Shown: positions 1 to 8,987 of the stretch, one piece after another | How positions within the stretch are numbered: the stretch's first letter is position 1 | Layout: each line of letters begins with the position of its first letter | Source of the DNA: Cloacimonetes bacterium UBA3900 | GTDB lineage: Bacteria > Cloacimonadota > Cloacimonadia > Cloacimonadales > Cloacimonadaceae | DNA length: 21,194 nt | Reading direction: 5' to 3' | NCBI GenBank assembly: GCA_002391675.1 | Contig: DGFM01000033.1 | Coordinates: 31,303-52,496 of the forward strand | Program-made: the position numbers and the translations under genes | The notes under the pieces: model-generated | The model's input: only the letters and a program-made list of their open reading frames with translations | What the model was told of the DNA's origin: nothing | Databases searched by the model: none

Positions 1-244
1 CATTCGAGCGCCGAGGAAACCCGAGGGTAGGCGAAGCCGGGTGAAAAGGCAAATATTGATCTGAGGATCGGTTTATTAAAAATAATTATCGGCCCTTAAG
101 CAAGGATTTTTCCAGGGATGAAAACGGGTATCCACGGATGGTAGCCGGTGGTCGTTTTGTTGCCGCGGCAGGGTTGCTTGCCCTTGGCGATCCATGCAAG
201 CGCGGCTTGCGAAATTTGATCCGCTCCCAAAAATAATCAAAGCT

Positions 245-271
245 TTGGCACGGATCTTGCTCCTATATAAA
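245..271 (+). promoter_or_regulatory. Possible promoter (TTGGCA - 15 bp - TATAAA)
   Basis: TTGGCA at 245-250 (5/6 to the sigma-70 -35 consensus) is followed after 15 bases by TATAAA at 266-271 (5/6 to the -10 consensus). The spacer is shorter than the ideal 17. Transcription would begin near 278, about 300 bases before the first gene, giving either a long 5' leader or an unlisted small transcript. This rests on consensus matching only. Confidence 0.3.
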
Positions 272-520
272 ACTGCGTTCACAGTGTGTGCGCAACGCTT
301 TTGTTTATTCTACCCAAACACGGGCGTAACTGGCTGTTAAAGCAGCCCTTATGCCCAAGAGACATATAGAGTGAGACAACAAACCGATACTTATTGGCCT
401 TCTGTTGATTCAGGATATTGAGACAGTTTACCAAACGGACGCTGCAGCAGTTTATAAAGAGAATTTGGCTGATATCATCTGACGCTCCCGGCTCATGCCC
501 GGTGCTGATTGTGTTAAACT

Positions 521-542
521 GCAGAGCTATAAATAGCTTTGC
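521..542 (+). promoter_or_regulatory. Palindrome upstream of the first gene, candidate operator
   Basis: Left arm GCAGAGCTAT (521-530) and right arm ATAGCTTTGC (533-542) are inverted copies matching at 9 of 10 positions, separated by AA. The single mismatch would be a G-U pair in RNA. It lies 40 bases before the ATG at 583. The centre contains TATAAAT, so it could cover a -10 region and act as an operator, or form a short hairpin in the leader. The regulator is unknown. Confidence 0.4.
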
Positions 543-582
543 ATGAGTGAGTTACTTATACAAGCCACATTAGGAGAGACTT

Positions 583-3500
583 ATGAAACGCCTGACCGCT
601 TTGATCGCCCTGCTTGCGCTTGTTTGCGGCGTGAGCGCTACCACGGTTATCATAGGTGAGTATGATAGCCAGTATACTGTACCCGATTTCCCCATATATT
701 GCTTTTCAACCTTCAACTATACTCAGCAGATCTACAAAAAGTCACTGATCAACCATGGAGGTGAAATCAGCAAGATCGGTTTTTACCCGCGCGACCTGGG
801 TTGGGAAGATCAACCATTTGAAAATAGCCATAATTGGACAATCTATATGGGACATGTCACCCGTAATGCTTTTGCTTCGCATTCGGACTGGGAACCCATC
901 GCCAACCTCACCCAGGTATTTTCCGGAAGCATCCTGGACTGCTCGCCTGCGGTCGACCAATGGATGGACATTACCTTGGACACCCGCTTTGTTTACAACA
1001 ATATCGACAATCTGGTGGTTGCCATACATGAAAACACTCCCGGCGATGGCGCCTTGATAGAATGGGGCAGACACTTCGATTTTTATGGACAAAGAATTGG
1101 CTTAATCCACACTGGAAATACCGATCCCGATCCGAACAACCCTCCAACCCAAGGCTCTGCGACCTCCCCTGTCATCGCCGCCATCAAGCTCACCTTTTCG
1201 GATGCTGAAAACCTCCTGGCACCCATACTCACCTACCCGGCCAACAATGCTTCAATAATAAATGGTCAGGCTCTGGAGTGGGTTTTGCCCCAAGACAGCG
1301 CCTATGCAAGCGGCTATGATGTGTATATCGATGGAGCTCTGGTGAGTGAAAACCAGCCGTCCAACAGCTACACTATCAATGGCTTGGAGCCCGGACAGCA
1401 CTCCTGGTATGTGGTGGCCAAAAACCATTTGGTTGATTCTCCGCCCTCCACCACGCTCCACTTTATCATCCCCACGGTGGTGGAAATAGGCAATGGCAAT
1501 CAGGACTTTCAGGTGCCTATCTGGCCTTATGCAGAATACAATTACACTCAGAGCATCTTCCTGCAATCCGAAATCGGCGCCGGAAATCAAGGCAATGATA
1601 ACGGCTGCTACATCGATAAGATAGCCTACTATTGGAATGGGACTTGCGAAGGCGGAAACAGCAATGATTGGGTGGTCTATATGGGCCACACCAGCAGGAC
1701 GGCTTTCAGCGGTACTTCAGATTGGGTTCCGACGAGCGAAATGACGCAAGTCTTTGCCGGGCAGCTATCTATCCCCATAACACCCGGCTGGATACTGATT
1801 CCGCTGCAGTCGCCTTTCCTATACAATGGCAGCAGCAATCTTGTGATCGCCGTAGACGAAAACACGCCCGGTATGGACTGGTATCAAGACACCAACCCCT
1901 ACTTTCACGGCACGCTCACCCAGGGCCAAAACCGTAGTATCATCTGCTCTGACACCATCAATATCAATCCCGATCCCGGCTCACCACCCGCAGGCAGCTT
2001 GGTGAGCGCAATTCCCAATATCCGGATGTATGTCAGCAATTTGCCTGCGAGCCCCATCTTGAGCGTATCACCTGCAGCTTTGGATTATGGATTGGCTGTC
2101 AACGGCGTTCCCACTCCTCTTGACCTCACGCTTACCAATGTAGGCAGCGGGACCATAAACCTCGCTGCAAGCGATTTCAGCTTCATTGGCCCCAATGCGG
2201 CTGAATACTCCATTGATCCGGTGAATCTGCCTGCAGCTTTGGGTACCGGAGAAAGCGTGAGTATTCCCATTATCCTGACCGGCGTGACGCCCGGGCTTAT
2301 CTCCGCCACCCTGCGCATAAATTATGCCGGTGAAAACTATGATGTGAGCTTGATTGCAGAAGTGACGCAGCCCGGCACCATCACGATAGGAACCGGCACG
2401 GCAAGCCAAAGATTTCCCTTTGGAATCTGCAGCAGCAGAGAAAGCTCTGCCACACTTTATACCGCGGATCAGATACACGGCGTCGGCACCTTGCGAATGA
2501 TAGCCTGGGACTGCACCTATGCCTCTGGCAATGAGCCGTTTACCTATAAGATTTGGGTAAAGAACACGCACGACACGCATATGAGATATTCAAGCTGGCA
2601 GGCATTGGTGGGAGGCATGACGCTGGTTAAGGAAGGTTCCATGAGCATTGACACCCCGGGCTGGCAGCTGTTTAATCTGGACACTCCTTTTGCCTACACA
2701 GGTGCGAGCCTGGTGATCGCCGTCGAGACCAACAGTGTGGGTTATAACCCTGAAAATCATGGGTTTGCATACACCGAGACCGCCGGAAGCAGGCATTTGC
2801 ATCACAGCGATATTTCCCTGCCCTCGGAGACGGGATGCATGGACGGCAAGATGCCCAATATCATGCTGCGCTTTACGCAGGGTAACACCAACGATCTCTG
2901 TGCTGTTGATGTCAGCGGCCCTCTCGCACCCGCATTGGGTGAAGCAGCAGAGTTTACCGTGCGCATCCGGAATAACGGCAGCCGCAGCCAATCCAATTAC
3001 CAGATAAAGCTGATGCAAGCGCACAACGTCGAGCTGGCTGCGGTAAATGGCCCGCCCATCAACGCCGGAGAGATCATCGAAGTGGCTATCCCCTGGACGC
3101 CCAACCTCGCGGGCCCAATCAGCTTCTACGGAAAAGTGGAACTGACCGGTGATCAGGTGGATGCAAACGACAGGACAAAGCACCTGCGCATCAACGTCCC
3201 ACCTGCAGACCTCGAAGCTGCTACCGTCGGCATTGGGAATATATCCGCCCCCTTCCCTATGAATTTCTCCAAGCGTACCTCGCTCTATGAAACGATTTAT
3301 CTGGCCGATGAACTGGGCTTTACAAGCGGAACCATCACCTCCATGGTGATCTATAACCAGTTTTTGGACAATCTGCCCCGCGAGCCCACCCAAATCTTCC
3401 TGGGAAGCACCCAGCAAAGCAACCTGAATGCGGGCTTCATCCCTGCCACGCAGATGACCCTGGTCTTTGATGGCCTGCTGGACTATCCGGTGGGCGAAAA

Positions 3501-4998
3501 CAATGTCCTGATCGACTTCCAAACTCCCTTTGTGCACACGGGCGGGAACCTGGCGGTGATGTTTTATCGCCCCCTGGAAACTGAATACTACAGCATCTAT
3601 AGCACCTTCAGGTGTCAGACGGTGGGATCAAACCGCGCCCGTGAATTCAGCACGCAGAGCGAGGTTGTAGACCCCTGCAACCCGCCCGAAGGTTTGCTGA
3701 CGGGTACATTCCCGCAAGCCAGCTTCTTCTATAGCGCCGACCTGATCGCAAATGACCTGGGAGCGCTCAACCTCAGCGGCGATGCGACAGCCACCCTGGG
3801 CAGAACCTCAAACTACACCGTCCATATCCGCAACAATGGCACTGCTGCTCAAAACAATTACTGCGTCAAACTCATGGGGCCCGGCAACATAGAACTGGCC
3901 AGCGTGGCCGGACCTCCCATCAACAGTATGCAGAGCCTCGACGTGGCAGTACCCTGGATTCCCAATACCCCGGGCACGATCAGCATCTACGGCAAGGTGG
4001 AGATGGCTGATGACGCATTTGCCGTGAACAACAGCACTGATGAATTGCAGATCACAGTCTACCCATTGGGGGTATCTGATGATGTGACCGCTGTGCTGAA
4101 TGATGCCGGCGATGCGGCGGAAATATCCTGGGTGGATGCCCGGGCAGTGCCTCCTGCGAAAGGAAATGGTTCCAAAGCCATATTGGATGTGGATGTTACA
4201 GATACAGTATCCGGAAGTACTGCGCCGATGCTGCATATCGGCTATCTGGTTTACAGGCTCCGCTCCGAAGAGATGGCAGATGAGGCAACCTGGCATCAGG
4301 TGACCCCGGAGCCGACCCTCGCCCTCAGCGTGACCGATGGCAACTGGGGCCAGCTACCCAACGGAACTTACTGCTGGGCGGTGAGATCTGTTTATGCCGG
4401 CGATCTGTACTCCCTGCCCAGTTTCTCAAACATCCTGGATAGGGATATCCCCACCGGACTTATCTCCGGCACGGTAAAATCCAGATACAATATCCCCATT
4501 GCCGGCGCAACAATCAGCAACGGCGTCGTGTTTACCACTACAAACCATGTGGGTAAATACTGGTTGGAGGTTCCTCCGGGAACTCACACGGTGACTGCAT
4601 CCGCTACATATTACGTCGATCAAACCGTGGAGAATGTGAGCGTAGTCCCAAATCAAACAACCTTTGTAAACTTTACGCTGATGAGCTCTACAGATAGCGA
4701 TGATCCCCAGACGCCTGTGCTGGAAACGGCTCTGTATGGCAACTATCCCAACCCTTTCAACCCGGAAACCATCATCAGCTACAGCTTGAAGGAAGCAGGC
4801 CCCGTCACAATCGAGGTCTACAACATCAAAGGGCAGCTGGTGCGCACATTAGTGGATGAAACCAAACATACCGGCAACCACACCGTGCTTTGGAACGGCC
4901 TCGATAAAAACAACCGGCCTGTATCCAGCGGCGTCTATTTCTTCAGGATGAGATCAGGCAGATTCAGCAGCACCAGAAAAATGATCATGATGAAATAA
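583..4998 (+). CDS. Large secreted multidomain protein with C-terminal sorting/anchor module
   Basis: A 1471-residue exported protein. A signal peptide is evident (MKRLTALIALLALVCGVSA). Four related beta-rich modules follow, at about residues 20-210, 299-485, 601-766 and 879-1053; the first two share a YMGHxxRxAF motif, and all carry a related segment near PFxYxGxNLVIA. Between them lie an FN3-like segment (213-296), a choice-of-anchor-D-like domain (490-597), and two CARDB-like repeats (768-876 and 1055-1161) that are near copies of each other (RNNG, GPPIN, PW.PN, YGKVE). An FN3-like region (1163-1286), a carboxypeptidase-regulatory-like domain (1292-1366) and the terminal module (1384-1471, starting LYGNYPNPFNPE and ending SGVYFFRMRSG..KMIMMK) complete it. 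This terminal module is known in FCB bacteria as a type-IX-secretion-like sorting signal. The start has an AGGAGA ribosome site at 572-577. Location on or outside the cell surface is inferred; no catalytic motif is visible, so adhesion or a structural role is likelier than enzymatic activity. Confidence 0.9.
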   Translation: MKRLTALIALLALVCGVSATTVIIGEYDSQYTVPDFPIYCFSTFNYTQQIYKKSLINHGGEISKIGFYPRDLGWEDQPFENSHNWTIYMGHVTRNAFASHSDWEPIANLTQVFSGSILDCSPAVDQWMDITLDTRFVYNNIDNLVVAIHENTPGDGALIEWGRHFDFYGQRIGLIHTGNTDPDPNNPPTQGSATSPVIAAIKLTFSDAENLLAPILTYPANNASIINGQALEWVLPQDSAYASGYDVYIDGALVSENQPSNSYTINGLEPGQHSWYVVAKNHLVDSPPSTTLHFIIPTVVEIGNGNQDFQVPIWPYAEYNYTQSIFLQSEIGAGNQGNDNGCYIDKIAYYWNGTCEGGNSNDWVVYMGHTSRTAFSGTSDWVPTSEMTQVFAGQLSIPITPGWILIPLQSPFLYNGSSNLVIAVDENTPGMDWYQDTNPYFHGTLTQGQNRSIICSDTININPDPGSPPAGSLVSAIPNIRMYVSNLPASPILSVSPAALDYGLAVNGVPTPLDLTLTNVGSGTINLAASDFSFIGPNAAEYSIDPVNLPAALGTGESVSIPIILTGVTPGLISATLRINYAGENYDVSLIAEVTQPGTITIGTGTASQRFPFGICSSRESSATLYTADQIHGVGTLRMIAWDCTYASGNEPFTYKIWVKNTHDTHMRYSSWQALVGGMTLVKEGSMSIDTPGWQLFNLDTPFAYTGASLVIAVETNSVGYNPENHGFAYTETAGSRHLHHSDISLPSETGCMDGKMPNIMLRFTQGNTNDLCAVDVSGPLAPALGEAAEFTVRIRNNGSRSQSNYQIKLMQAHNVELAAVNGPPINAGEIIEVAIPWTPNLAGPISFYGKVELTGDQVDANDRTKHLRINVPPADLEAATVGIGNISAPFPMNFSKRTSLYETIYLADELGFTSGTITSMVIYNQFLDNLPREPTQIFLGSTQQSNLNAGFIPATQMTLVFDGLLDYPVGENNVLIDFQTPFVHTGGNLAVMFYRPLETEYYSIYSTFRCQTVGSNRAREFSTQSEVVDPCNPPEGLLTGTFPQASFFYSADLIANDLGALNLSGDATATLGRTSNYTVHIRNNGTAAQNNYCVKLMGPGNIELASVAGPPINSMQSLDVAVPWIPNTPGTISIYGKVEMADDAFAVNNSTDELQITVYPLGVSDDVTAVLNDAGDAAEISWVDARAVPPAKGNGSKAILDVDVTDTVSGSTAPMLHIGYLVYRLRSEEMADEATWHQVTPEPTLALSVTDGNWGQLPNGTYCWAVRSVYAGDLYSLPSFSNILDRDIPTGLISGTVKSRYNIPIAGATISNGVVFTTTNHVGKYWLEVPPGTHTVTASATYYVDQTVENVSVVPNQTTFVNFTLMSSTDSDDPQTPVLETALYGNYPNPFNPETIISYSLKEAGPVTIEVYNIKGQLVRTLVDETKHTGNHTVLWNGLDKNNRPVSSGVYFFRMRSGRFSSTRKMIMMK

Positions 4999-5023
4999 GC
5001 TCCCAAATGATTGAGATAAACGC

Positions 5024-5054
5024 GCCCCTGAGTGTGAAAGCTCGGGGGCTTTTT
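5024..5054 (+). terminator. Rho-independent terminator of the large secreted protein gene
   Basis: Left arm 5024-5032 (GCCCCTGAG) pairs with right arm 5041-5049 (CTCGGGGGC) through nine pairs including one T-G wobble, closing an 8-base loop. TTTTT follows at 5050-5054. It lies 26 bases after the stop codon. Confidence 0.85.
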
Positions 5055-5142
5055 GGCGCTCATACTCGAGGTGATTGCCGAAGCTGGCTTCGCCGTCAAG
5101 CCTGATTGCTGCTGATAAATCCGGATGAGGCAAAACTTGTGC

Positions 5143-5183
5143 TTGACATAAACCCACTTTTTAAAAATCTGGGCAAAACCAGT
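5143..5183 (+). promoter_or_regulatory. Promoter of tRNA-Pro(CGG), TTGACA -35 element
   Basis: A perfect TTGACA at 5143-5148 starts exactly 41 bases before the tRNA 5' end, the same distance as at the second tRNA-Pro gene (8988 to 9029). The -10 element is not clear: the 17-base spacing gives AATCTG at 5166-5171, and the A/T-rich TTAAAA at 5161-5166 is too close. Confidence 0.55.
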
Positions 5184-5261
5184 CGGGATGTAGCGCAGTC
5201 CGGTTAGCGCGCTCGGTTCGGGACCGAGAAGTCGGAGGTTCAAATCCTCTCATCCCGACCA
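5184..5261 (+). tRNA. tRNA-Pro (anticodon CGG)
   Basis: A complete cloverleaf. Acceptor CGGGATG (5184-5190) pairs with CATCCCG (5251-5257). The anticodon stem CTCGG/CCGAG encloses loop TTCGGGA with anticodon CGG at 5219-5221. The T arm is GGAGG-TTCAAAT-CCTCT. The discriminator is A and CCA is encoded (5259-5261). It reads the proline codon CCG. It is very similar to the tRNA-Pro at 9029-9106 on the other side of the ABC exporter genes. Confidence 0.97.
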
Positions 5262-5336
5262 TTCTTTTGGTCATACTCACCTACGATCAACCTTGCTTAA
5301 AACCTGGACAGGGGCTTGAAAAGCTGCTTGCCCTGC

Positions 5337-5372
5337 ATGAGACTGAATATTGAAATATAGGAAACCATTTTG
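5337..5372 (+). promoter_or_regulatory. Start region of the first ABC gene: mini-ORF, ribosome site and TTG start
   Basis: The ATG at 5337 is in frame with the ABC gene but runs into TAG at 5358-5360 after seven codons (MRLNIEI), so it cannot be the ABC start. The stop overlaps AGGA at 5359-5362, which sits 7 bases before TTG at 5370-5372, the first usable start. The arrangement would permit translational coupling from the mini-ORF, but the mini-ORF has no strong ribosome site of its own and may be chance. Confidence 0.4.
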
Positions 5373-7133
5373 AAACAAGAAAAGCAGAATATCCGCTACT
5401 ACATCAAGCTGCTCTACCCTTTCATCAAGGATGATATCGGCTTGCTGCTCTTTGGCTTGTTTGCCATGCTGTTTACGTCTGCACTCTATCTTGCAGACCC
5501 TCTGATCCTGGCATTGATCGTGGATAAGAGCATTCCCGCAGGCGATATGGGCCTCACCTTCCGCTATGCCGGGTTGTTTATCGCGGTGGTGCTGGCTTCC
5601 GGCTTGGTTTCCTATCTGCAGATCGTATTGCTTTCACGCCTCGGCATCAAGGTGATCACCAAGTTTAAAGGACGTGTATTCAATCACTTGCTCAAGCTGC
5701 CGGTAGAATGGTTCAACAAACGTTCGGTGGGTGAGCTGATCGCACGAGTGGAAAGCGATAGCGAGCGCGTCAAGGTGCTCTTTACCGATCTTTCCATCCA
5801 CGTGATCGGCAATGTGATCTTCTTTGTGGGTGTGCTGATCGTGCTTTTTGTAAAAGACTGGCAGGTGACGTCCTGGGTCATGCTGCCAATGTCTGTGGGT
5901 GCGGTTGGCTACTTCCTGCTGATCCGCTATCTGGCCAAGTTTTACCGCAGAATCCGCGAGAAATATGCCATCCTCACCGGCAATATCACAGACTACGTGC
6001 AGGGAATGCAGATGGTGCAAGCCCTGAACCGCCAGAGCAGGGTGATAGCCTCTCTGCGCAGCTCTTCATATGATAAGTACAAGCTTGAGACTCGCACCGG
6101 CTTTACCGAATATGGCTCCCAGAGCGTCTTTCACTTTATTTATCACACAGGTTTCATCGTGATCGTGATCGCTCTCTCGGCGCCGAAAATCATCGCCGGT
6201 GCAGCCACTCTGGGCACGCTGATCATCTTTATCCAATACGTCTACAGGCTCGTTTGGCCCCTGATGCAGATCTCGGAAAACGTGATGCAGATCCAGCGGT
6301 CTTTTGTGTCTCTGCGCCGCATCTTGGACCTCACCGAGCTCACCACCGAAGATGAGCTCTTCACCGGCACAGACACTCCCGTATTTGAACATGAAATCCG
6401 CTTTGAAAACGTGTGGTTTGCCTACGAGGATGAGGACTGGGTGCTAAAGGATGTGAGTTTTACGCTGCCCAAAGGTAAGAAGATAGCTCTGGTAGGCCCT
6501 TCAGGAAGCGGTAAAACCACCACCGTGAACCTCTTATGCGGCTTTTATCCCCTGAATAGAGGCCGCATCACCATCGACGGCAAACCTCTGGATGAAATGG
6601 ACTTCCGGGCCTGGCGACGCAAGATTGGCCTCATCCTGCAAGACATCTACCTCTTTCCGGGCAGCATCCTGGAAAACGTGAGGGTCTACAACGACCAGAT
6701 CAGCGAGGATAAGGTGCAGCAAGCCATAGATATAGTGCAGTTGCACGACCTGATAGAAAAACAGGAAGATGGGCTGCACAGCATCCTGGCAGAGCGGGGC
6801 CAGAATGTGTCACAGGGCGAAAAGCAGCTCATCAGCTTTGCGCGTGCTTTGGCTTTTGATGCGGAATTGATCGTCATGGACGAGGCCACCGCTTCCATCG
6901 ATCCTCAGACCGAAGCGCGCATCCAACGCGGCATGGATAAGGTATTTGAGGGGCGCACCGCTCTGGTGGTGGCACACAGGCTCACCTCCGTCCTGGATGC
7001 GGACGAGATACTCTTTTTTGAAGCCGGCAAGATCATTGGCAGGGGCACACATCAGGAGCTGATGCTTTCCTTGCCTCAATATAAACACTTGGTGGAGCTG
7101 CAGATGCCCGGCGGGGAGGCGCAGGATGTGTAA
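5370..7133 (+). CDS. ABC exporter half-transporter, subunit with competent Walker B
   Basis: A 587-residue half-transporter. The membrane domain (about residues 20-300) has hydrophobic segments near 22-50, 66-88, 140-185 and 255-300, and the nucleotide-binding domain spans about 330-580. Walker A is GPSGSGKTT (376-384), Walker B ends D504 with catalytic E505, and the switch histidine is H536. The signature is atypical: VSQGE (480-484) in place of LSGGQ. This fits the subunit of heterodimeric exporters (TM287/288, BmrCD and LmrCD types) that supplies the competent Walker motifs and the poor signature. The start is TTG at 5370 with AGGA 7 bases upstream. The gene overlaps the next by 8 bases. 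It sits in the inner membrane and exports an unknown substrate; drugs, lipids or peptides are all possible for the family. Confidence 0.93.
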   Translation: MKQEKQNIRYYIKLLYPFIKDDIGLLLFGLFAMLFTSALYLADPLILALIVDKSIPAGDMGLTFRYAGLFIAVVLASGLVSYLQIVLLSRLGIKVITKFKGRVFNHLLKLPVEWFNKRSVGELIARVESDSERVKVLFTDLSIHVIGNVIFFVGVLIVLFVKDWQVTSWVMLPMSVGAVGYFLLIRYLAKFYRRIREKYAILTGNITDYVQGMQMVQALNRQSRVIASLRSSSYDKYKLETRTGFTEYGSQSVFHFIYHTGFIVIVIALSAPKIIAGAATLGTLIIFIQYVYRLVWPLMQISENVMQIQRSFVSLRRILDLTELTTEDELFTGTDTPVFEHEIRFENVWFAYEDEDWVLKDVSFTLPKGKKIALVGPSGSGKTTTVNLLCGFYPLNRGRITIDGKPLDEMDFRAWRRKIGLILQDIYLFPGSILENVRVYNDQISEDKVQQAIDIVQLHDLIEKQEDGLHSILAERGQNVSQGEKQLISFARALAFDAELIVMDEATASIDPQTEARIQRGMDKVFEGRTALVVAHRLTSVLDADEILFFEAGKIIGRGTHQELMLSLPQYKHLVELQMPGGEAQDV

Positions 7134-8913
7134 AAAGCTCCTCAGACCCTTGCTCAAGCGCATCAATCCAAATGTATCCTGGGTGATCCGCCAATGGTAT
7201 ACACAGCGCTGGTTCCTTATCCTGATGATCCTGTTTACCCTTGGCAATTCGGCCGTTTCCGTCGCTTTCCCGATGCTGTTTCGCAAGCTGATCGATACGC
7301 TCAAGGACATCCTTTCCAATCCCAATTACCCGGAGCCCATGACGGCGATCAACAATATCATTTACACCTTCCTGGCGCTGGGTGTGGCGCAGATCGTCAA
7401 CGGCTTCTATCCCGCCTTCCGCGGCTGGCTGAACATCCGCTTTGAACACCGCTTGCGCATGAAGTATTTTACTGCCATCTCAAATAAGGATTACCGCTTT
7501 TTCCAAAAGTATCGCACCGGCGACATCGTTACGCGGCTCACCGACGACCTTTCAGACTACCCCAAGATCTCCTGGTTCCTCTGCTCGGGCATCTTCAGAG
7601 CCGTCAACTCCGGCTCCCTCATCCTCTTCAGCCTGGTGGTGATGTTCAGCGTAAACGTCAAGCTCACCCTGTTTTCCATCGCACCCTTGCCCTTGATGAT
7701 GCTGGTGTTTTACTTCGCTCAAGACAGGCTTTACGCCTACTTCGACCGCAACCAACAGGCCATCAGCGACATCAACAGCCAGCTGGAAATGAGCTTTTCC
7801 GGCATCCGCATCGTGAAGGCCTTCGTCAGCGAAGGAAAGTATAAACGCTTCTTTGATAATGCCCTGGCCAAGCGCTTCAAGACGGAAATGAGCGTGGTGA
7901 AACTCAACGCCGTGCTCAGTTTGATCTATGGATATATAGACTACTTTGCCCAGATCGGCGTCATATTAGTGGGTGGCTATATGGCTGTGAAGGGCGAGAT
8001 CAGCGTGGGAACCTTTTACCTCTTCTATAGTTACCTCAGCATGATGATCTATCCGCTGCTGGATTTGCCTCAGCTTTTTGTGACCGGCAAACAGGCTTTT
8101 GTGAATATAGACCGCCTGGAAGAGATGCACGACTACCCCACCCTGTATGACGGACAGAAGGGCACCACGGAGCTGCAACACTTTGATTCCCTGGAGTTTA
8201 AGCAGGTAAACTTCGCCTATGATGATAGCGATAGAAACGTGCTGAATGACTGCGATCTGCACTTGGAGGCAGGGAAAAAGCTGCTTATCCTGGGCGCTAC
8301 AGGCAGCGGGAAGAGCACTTTGATAAACCTGATCCTTGGCCTCCTGGAAAAAGATTCCGGCGATATCCTGATCAATGATACCCCAATCGAAGAGATACAT
8401 ATCCCGTCGCTGCGCGAAGCACTGGCCTATGTGCCTCAGGAGGCGGTGCTCTTTGGCGGCACTATCAAAGATAACATCTGCTTTGCCGTGGATTCTGTGG
8501 ATGAAGCAGAGTACGATCTCGCCGTCAAAAGCGCACAACTGACCGGCGAGATAGCCGACTTCCCCGAGGGAGACCAAACCGTGGTGGGCTCCCGTGGTTT
8601 GGGCATTTCGGGCGGACAAAAACAGCGCGTTACCATCGCCAGGGCACTGATCAAAAGACCGGAACTGCTGATTTTGGACGATATCACCGCCAGCCTGGAC
8701 GCCGAAAACGAGGAAAAGCTCTGGCAAGACATCAATGCCAACTATTCAGGCATCGCTGCCATCGTGATCTCACACCGGCTTTCCACCCTGCGCTATGTGG
8801 ATCAAATCCTCTTCATAGATTCATCTGGAAACTGCCATCAGGGCACCCATGAAGAGCTGGTATTCCAAAACAAGGAATATCACGACTTCCTGCATGATCA
8901 CCTGAAGCAATAA
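7126..8913 (+). CDS. ABC exporter half-transporter, subunit with degenerate Walker B
   Basis: A 595-residue partner of the preceding gene. Its ATG lies inside the end of that gene, with GGGGAGG as ribosome site, so the two are translationally coupled. Six membrane segments occupy roughly residues 25-315, then a nucleotide-binding domain. Walker A is GATGSGKST (390-398). The signature is canonical, ISGGQ (494-498). Walker B reads LLILDD, with D519 in place of the catalytic glutamate, and the switch histidine is H550. The canonical signature plus missing glutamate is exactly complementary to the upstream subunit, so one ATP site of the pair should be active and the other degenerate. No strong terminator follows: a 6-bp stem at 8917-8937 lacks a T-run. 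The substrate cannot be told from the sequence. Confidence 0.93.
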   Translation: MCKKLLRPLLKRINPNVSWVIRQWYTQRWFLILMILFTLGNSAVSVAFPMLFRKLIDTLKDILSNPNYPEPMTAINNIIYTFLALGVAQIVNGFYPAFRGWLNIRFEHRLRMKYFTAISNKDYRFFQKYRTGDIVTRLTDDLSDYPKISWFLCSGIFRAVNSGSLILFSLVVMFSVNVKLTLFSIAPLPLMMLVFYFAQDRLYAYFDRNQQAISDINSQLEMSFSGIRIVKAFVSEGKYKRFFDNALAKRFKTEMSVVKLNAVLSLIYGYIDYFAQIGVILVGGYMAVKGEISVGTFYLFYSYLSMMIYPLLDLPQLFVTGKQAFVNIDRLEEMHDYPTLYDGQKGTTELQHFDSLEFKQVNFAYDDSDRNVLNDCDLHLEAGKKLLILGATGSGKSTLINLILGLLEKDSGDILINDTPIEEIHIPSLREALAYVPQEAVLFGGTIKDNICFAVDSVDEAEYDLAVKSAQLTGEIADFPEGDQTVVGSRGLGISGGQKQRVTIARALIKRPELLILDDITASLDAENEEKLWQDINANYSGIAAIVISHRLSTLRYVDQILFIDSSGNCHQGTHEELVFQNKEYHDFLHDHLKQ

Positions 8914-8987
8914 GCCGCTTTCGGGAGTCATGAAAGCTGCAAATCCTGCCTTTTGTGATGCAGACAAGAGATTTTCGCTCAATTCTC

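Larger units (their letters stand above)
1..582. other. Intergenic region upstream of the large secreted protein
   Basis: This 582-base stretch has no ORF with recognisable protein features. The only ORF of any length, on the minus strand at 76-282, encodes 68 residues with no domain, signal peptide or convincing ribosome site, and I do not accept it as a gene. The first 60 bases hold short GC-rich pieces that can partly fold and may be the tail of an upstream unit. A promoter-like pair (245-271) and a palindrome (521-542) are listed separately. The rest, about 280-520, shows nothing I can name; if the 245-271 promoter is real it would be a leader of about 300 bases. Confidence 0.5.

Noticed and set aside
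76..282. 68-residue minus-strand ORF
   Set aside because: No domain, signal peptide or convincing ribosome site, and odd composition; likely chance in a noncoding region.
2590..3537. 315-residue minus-strand ORF inside the large secreted protein gene
   Set aside because: It is opposite well-conserved repeat and CARDB-like domains of the plus-strand protein and has no motif of its own.
8917..8937. Hairpin GCTTTC/GAAAGC after the second ABC gene as a terminator
   Set aside because: The stem is only 6 bp and no T-run follows, so it is too weak to call.
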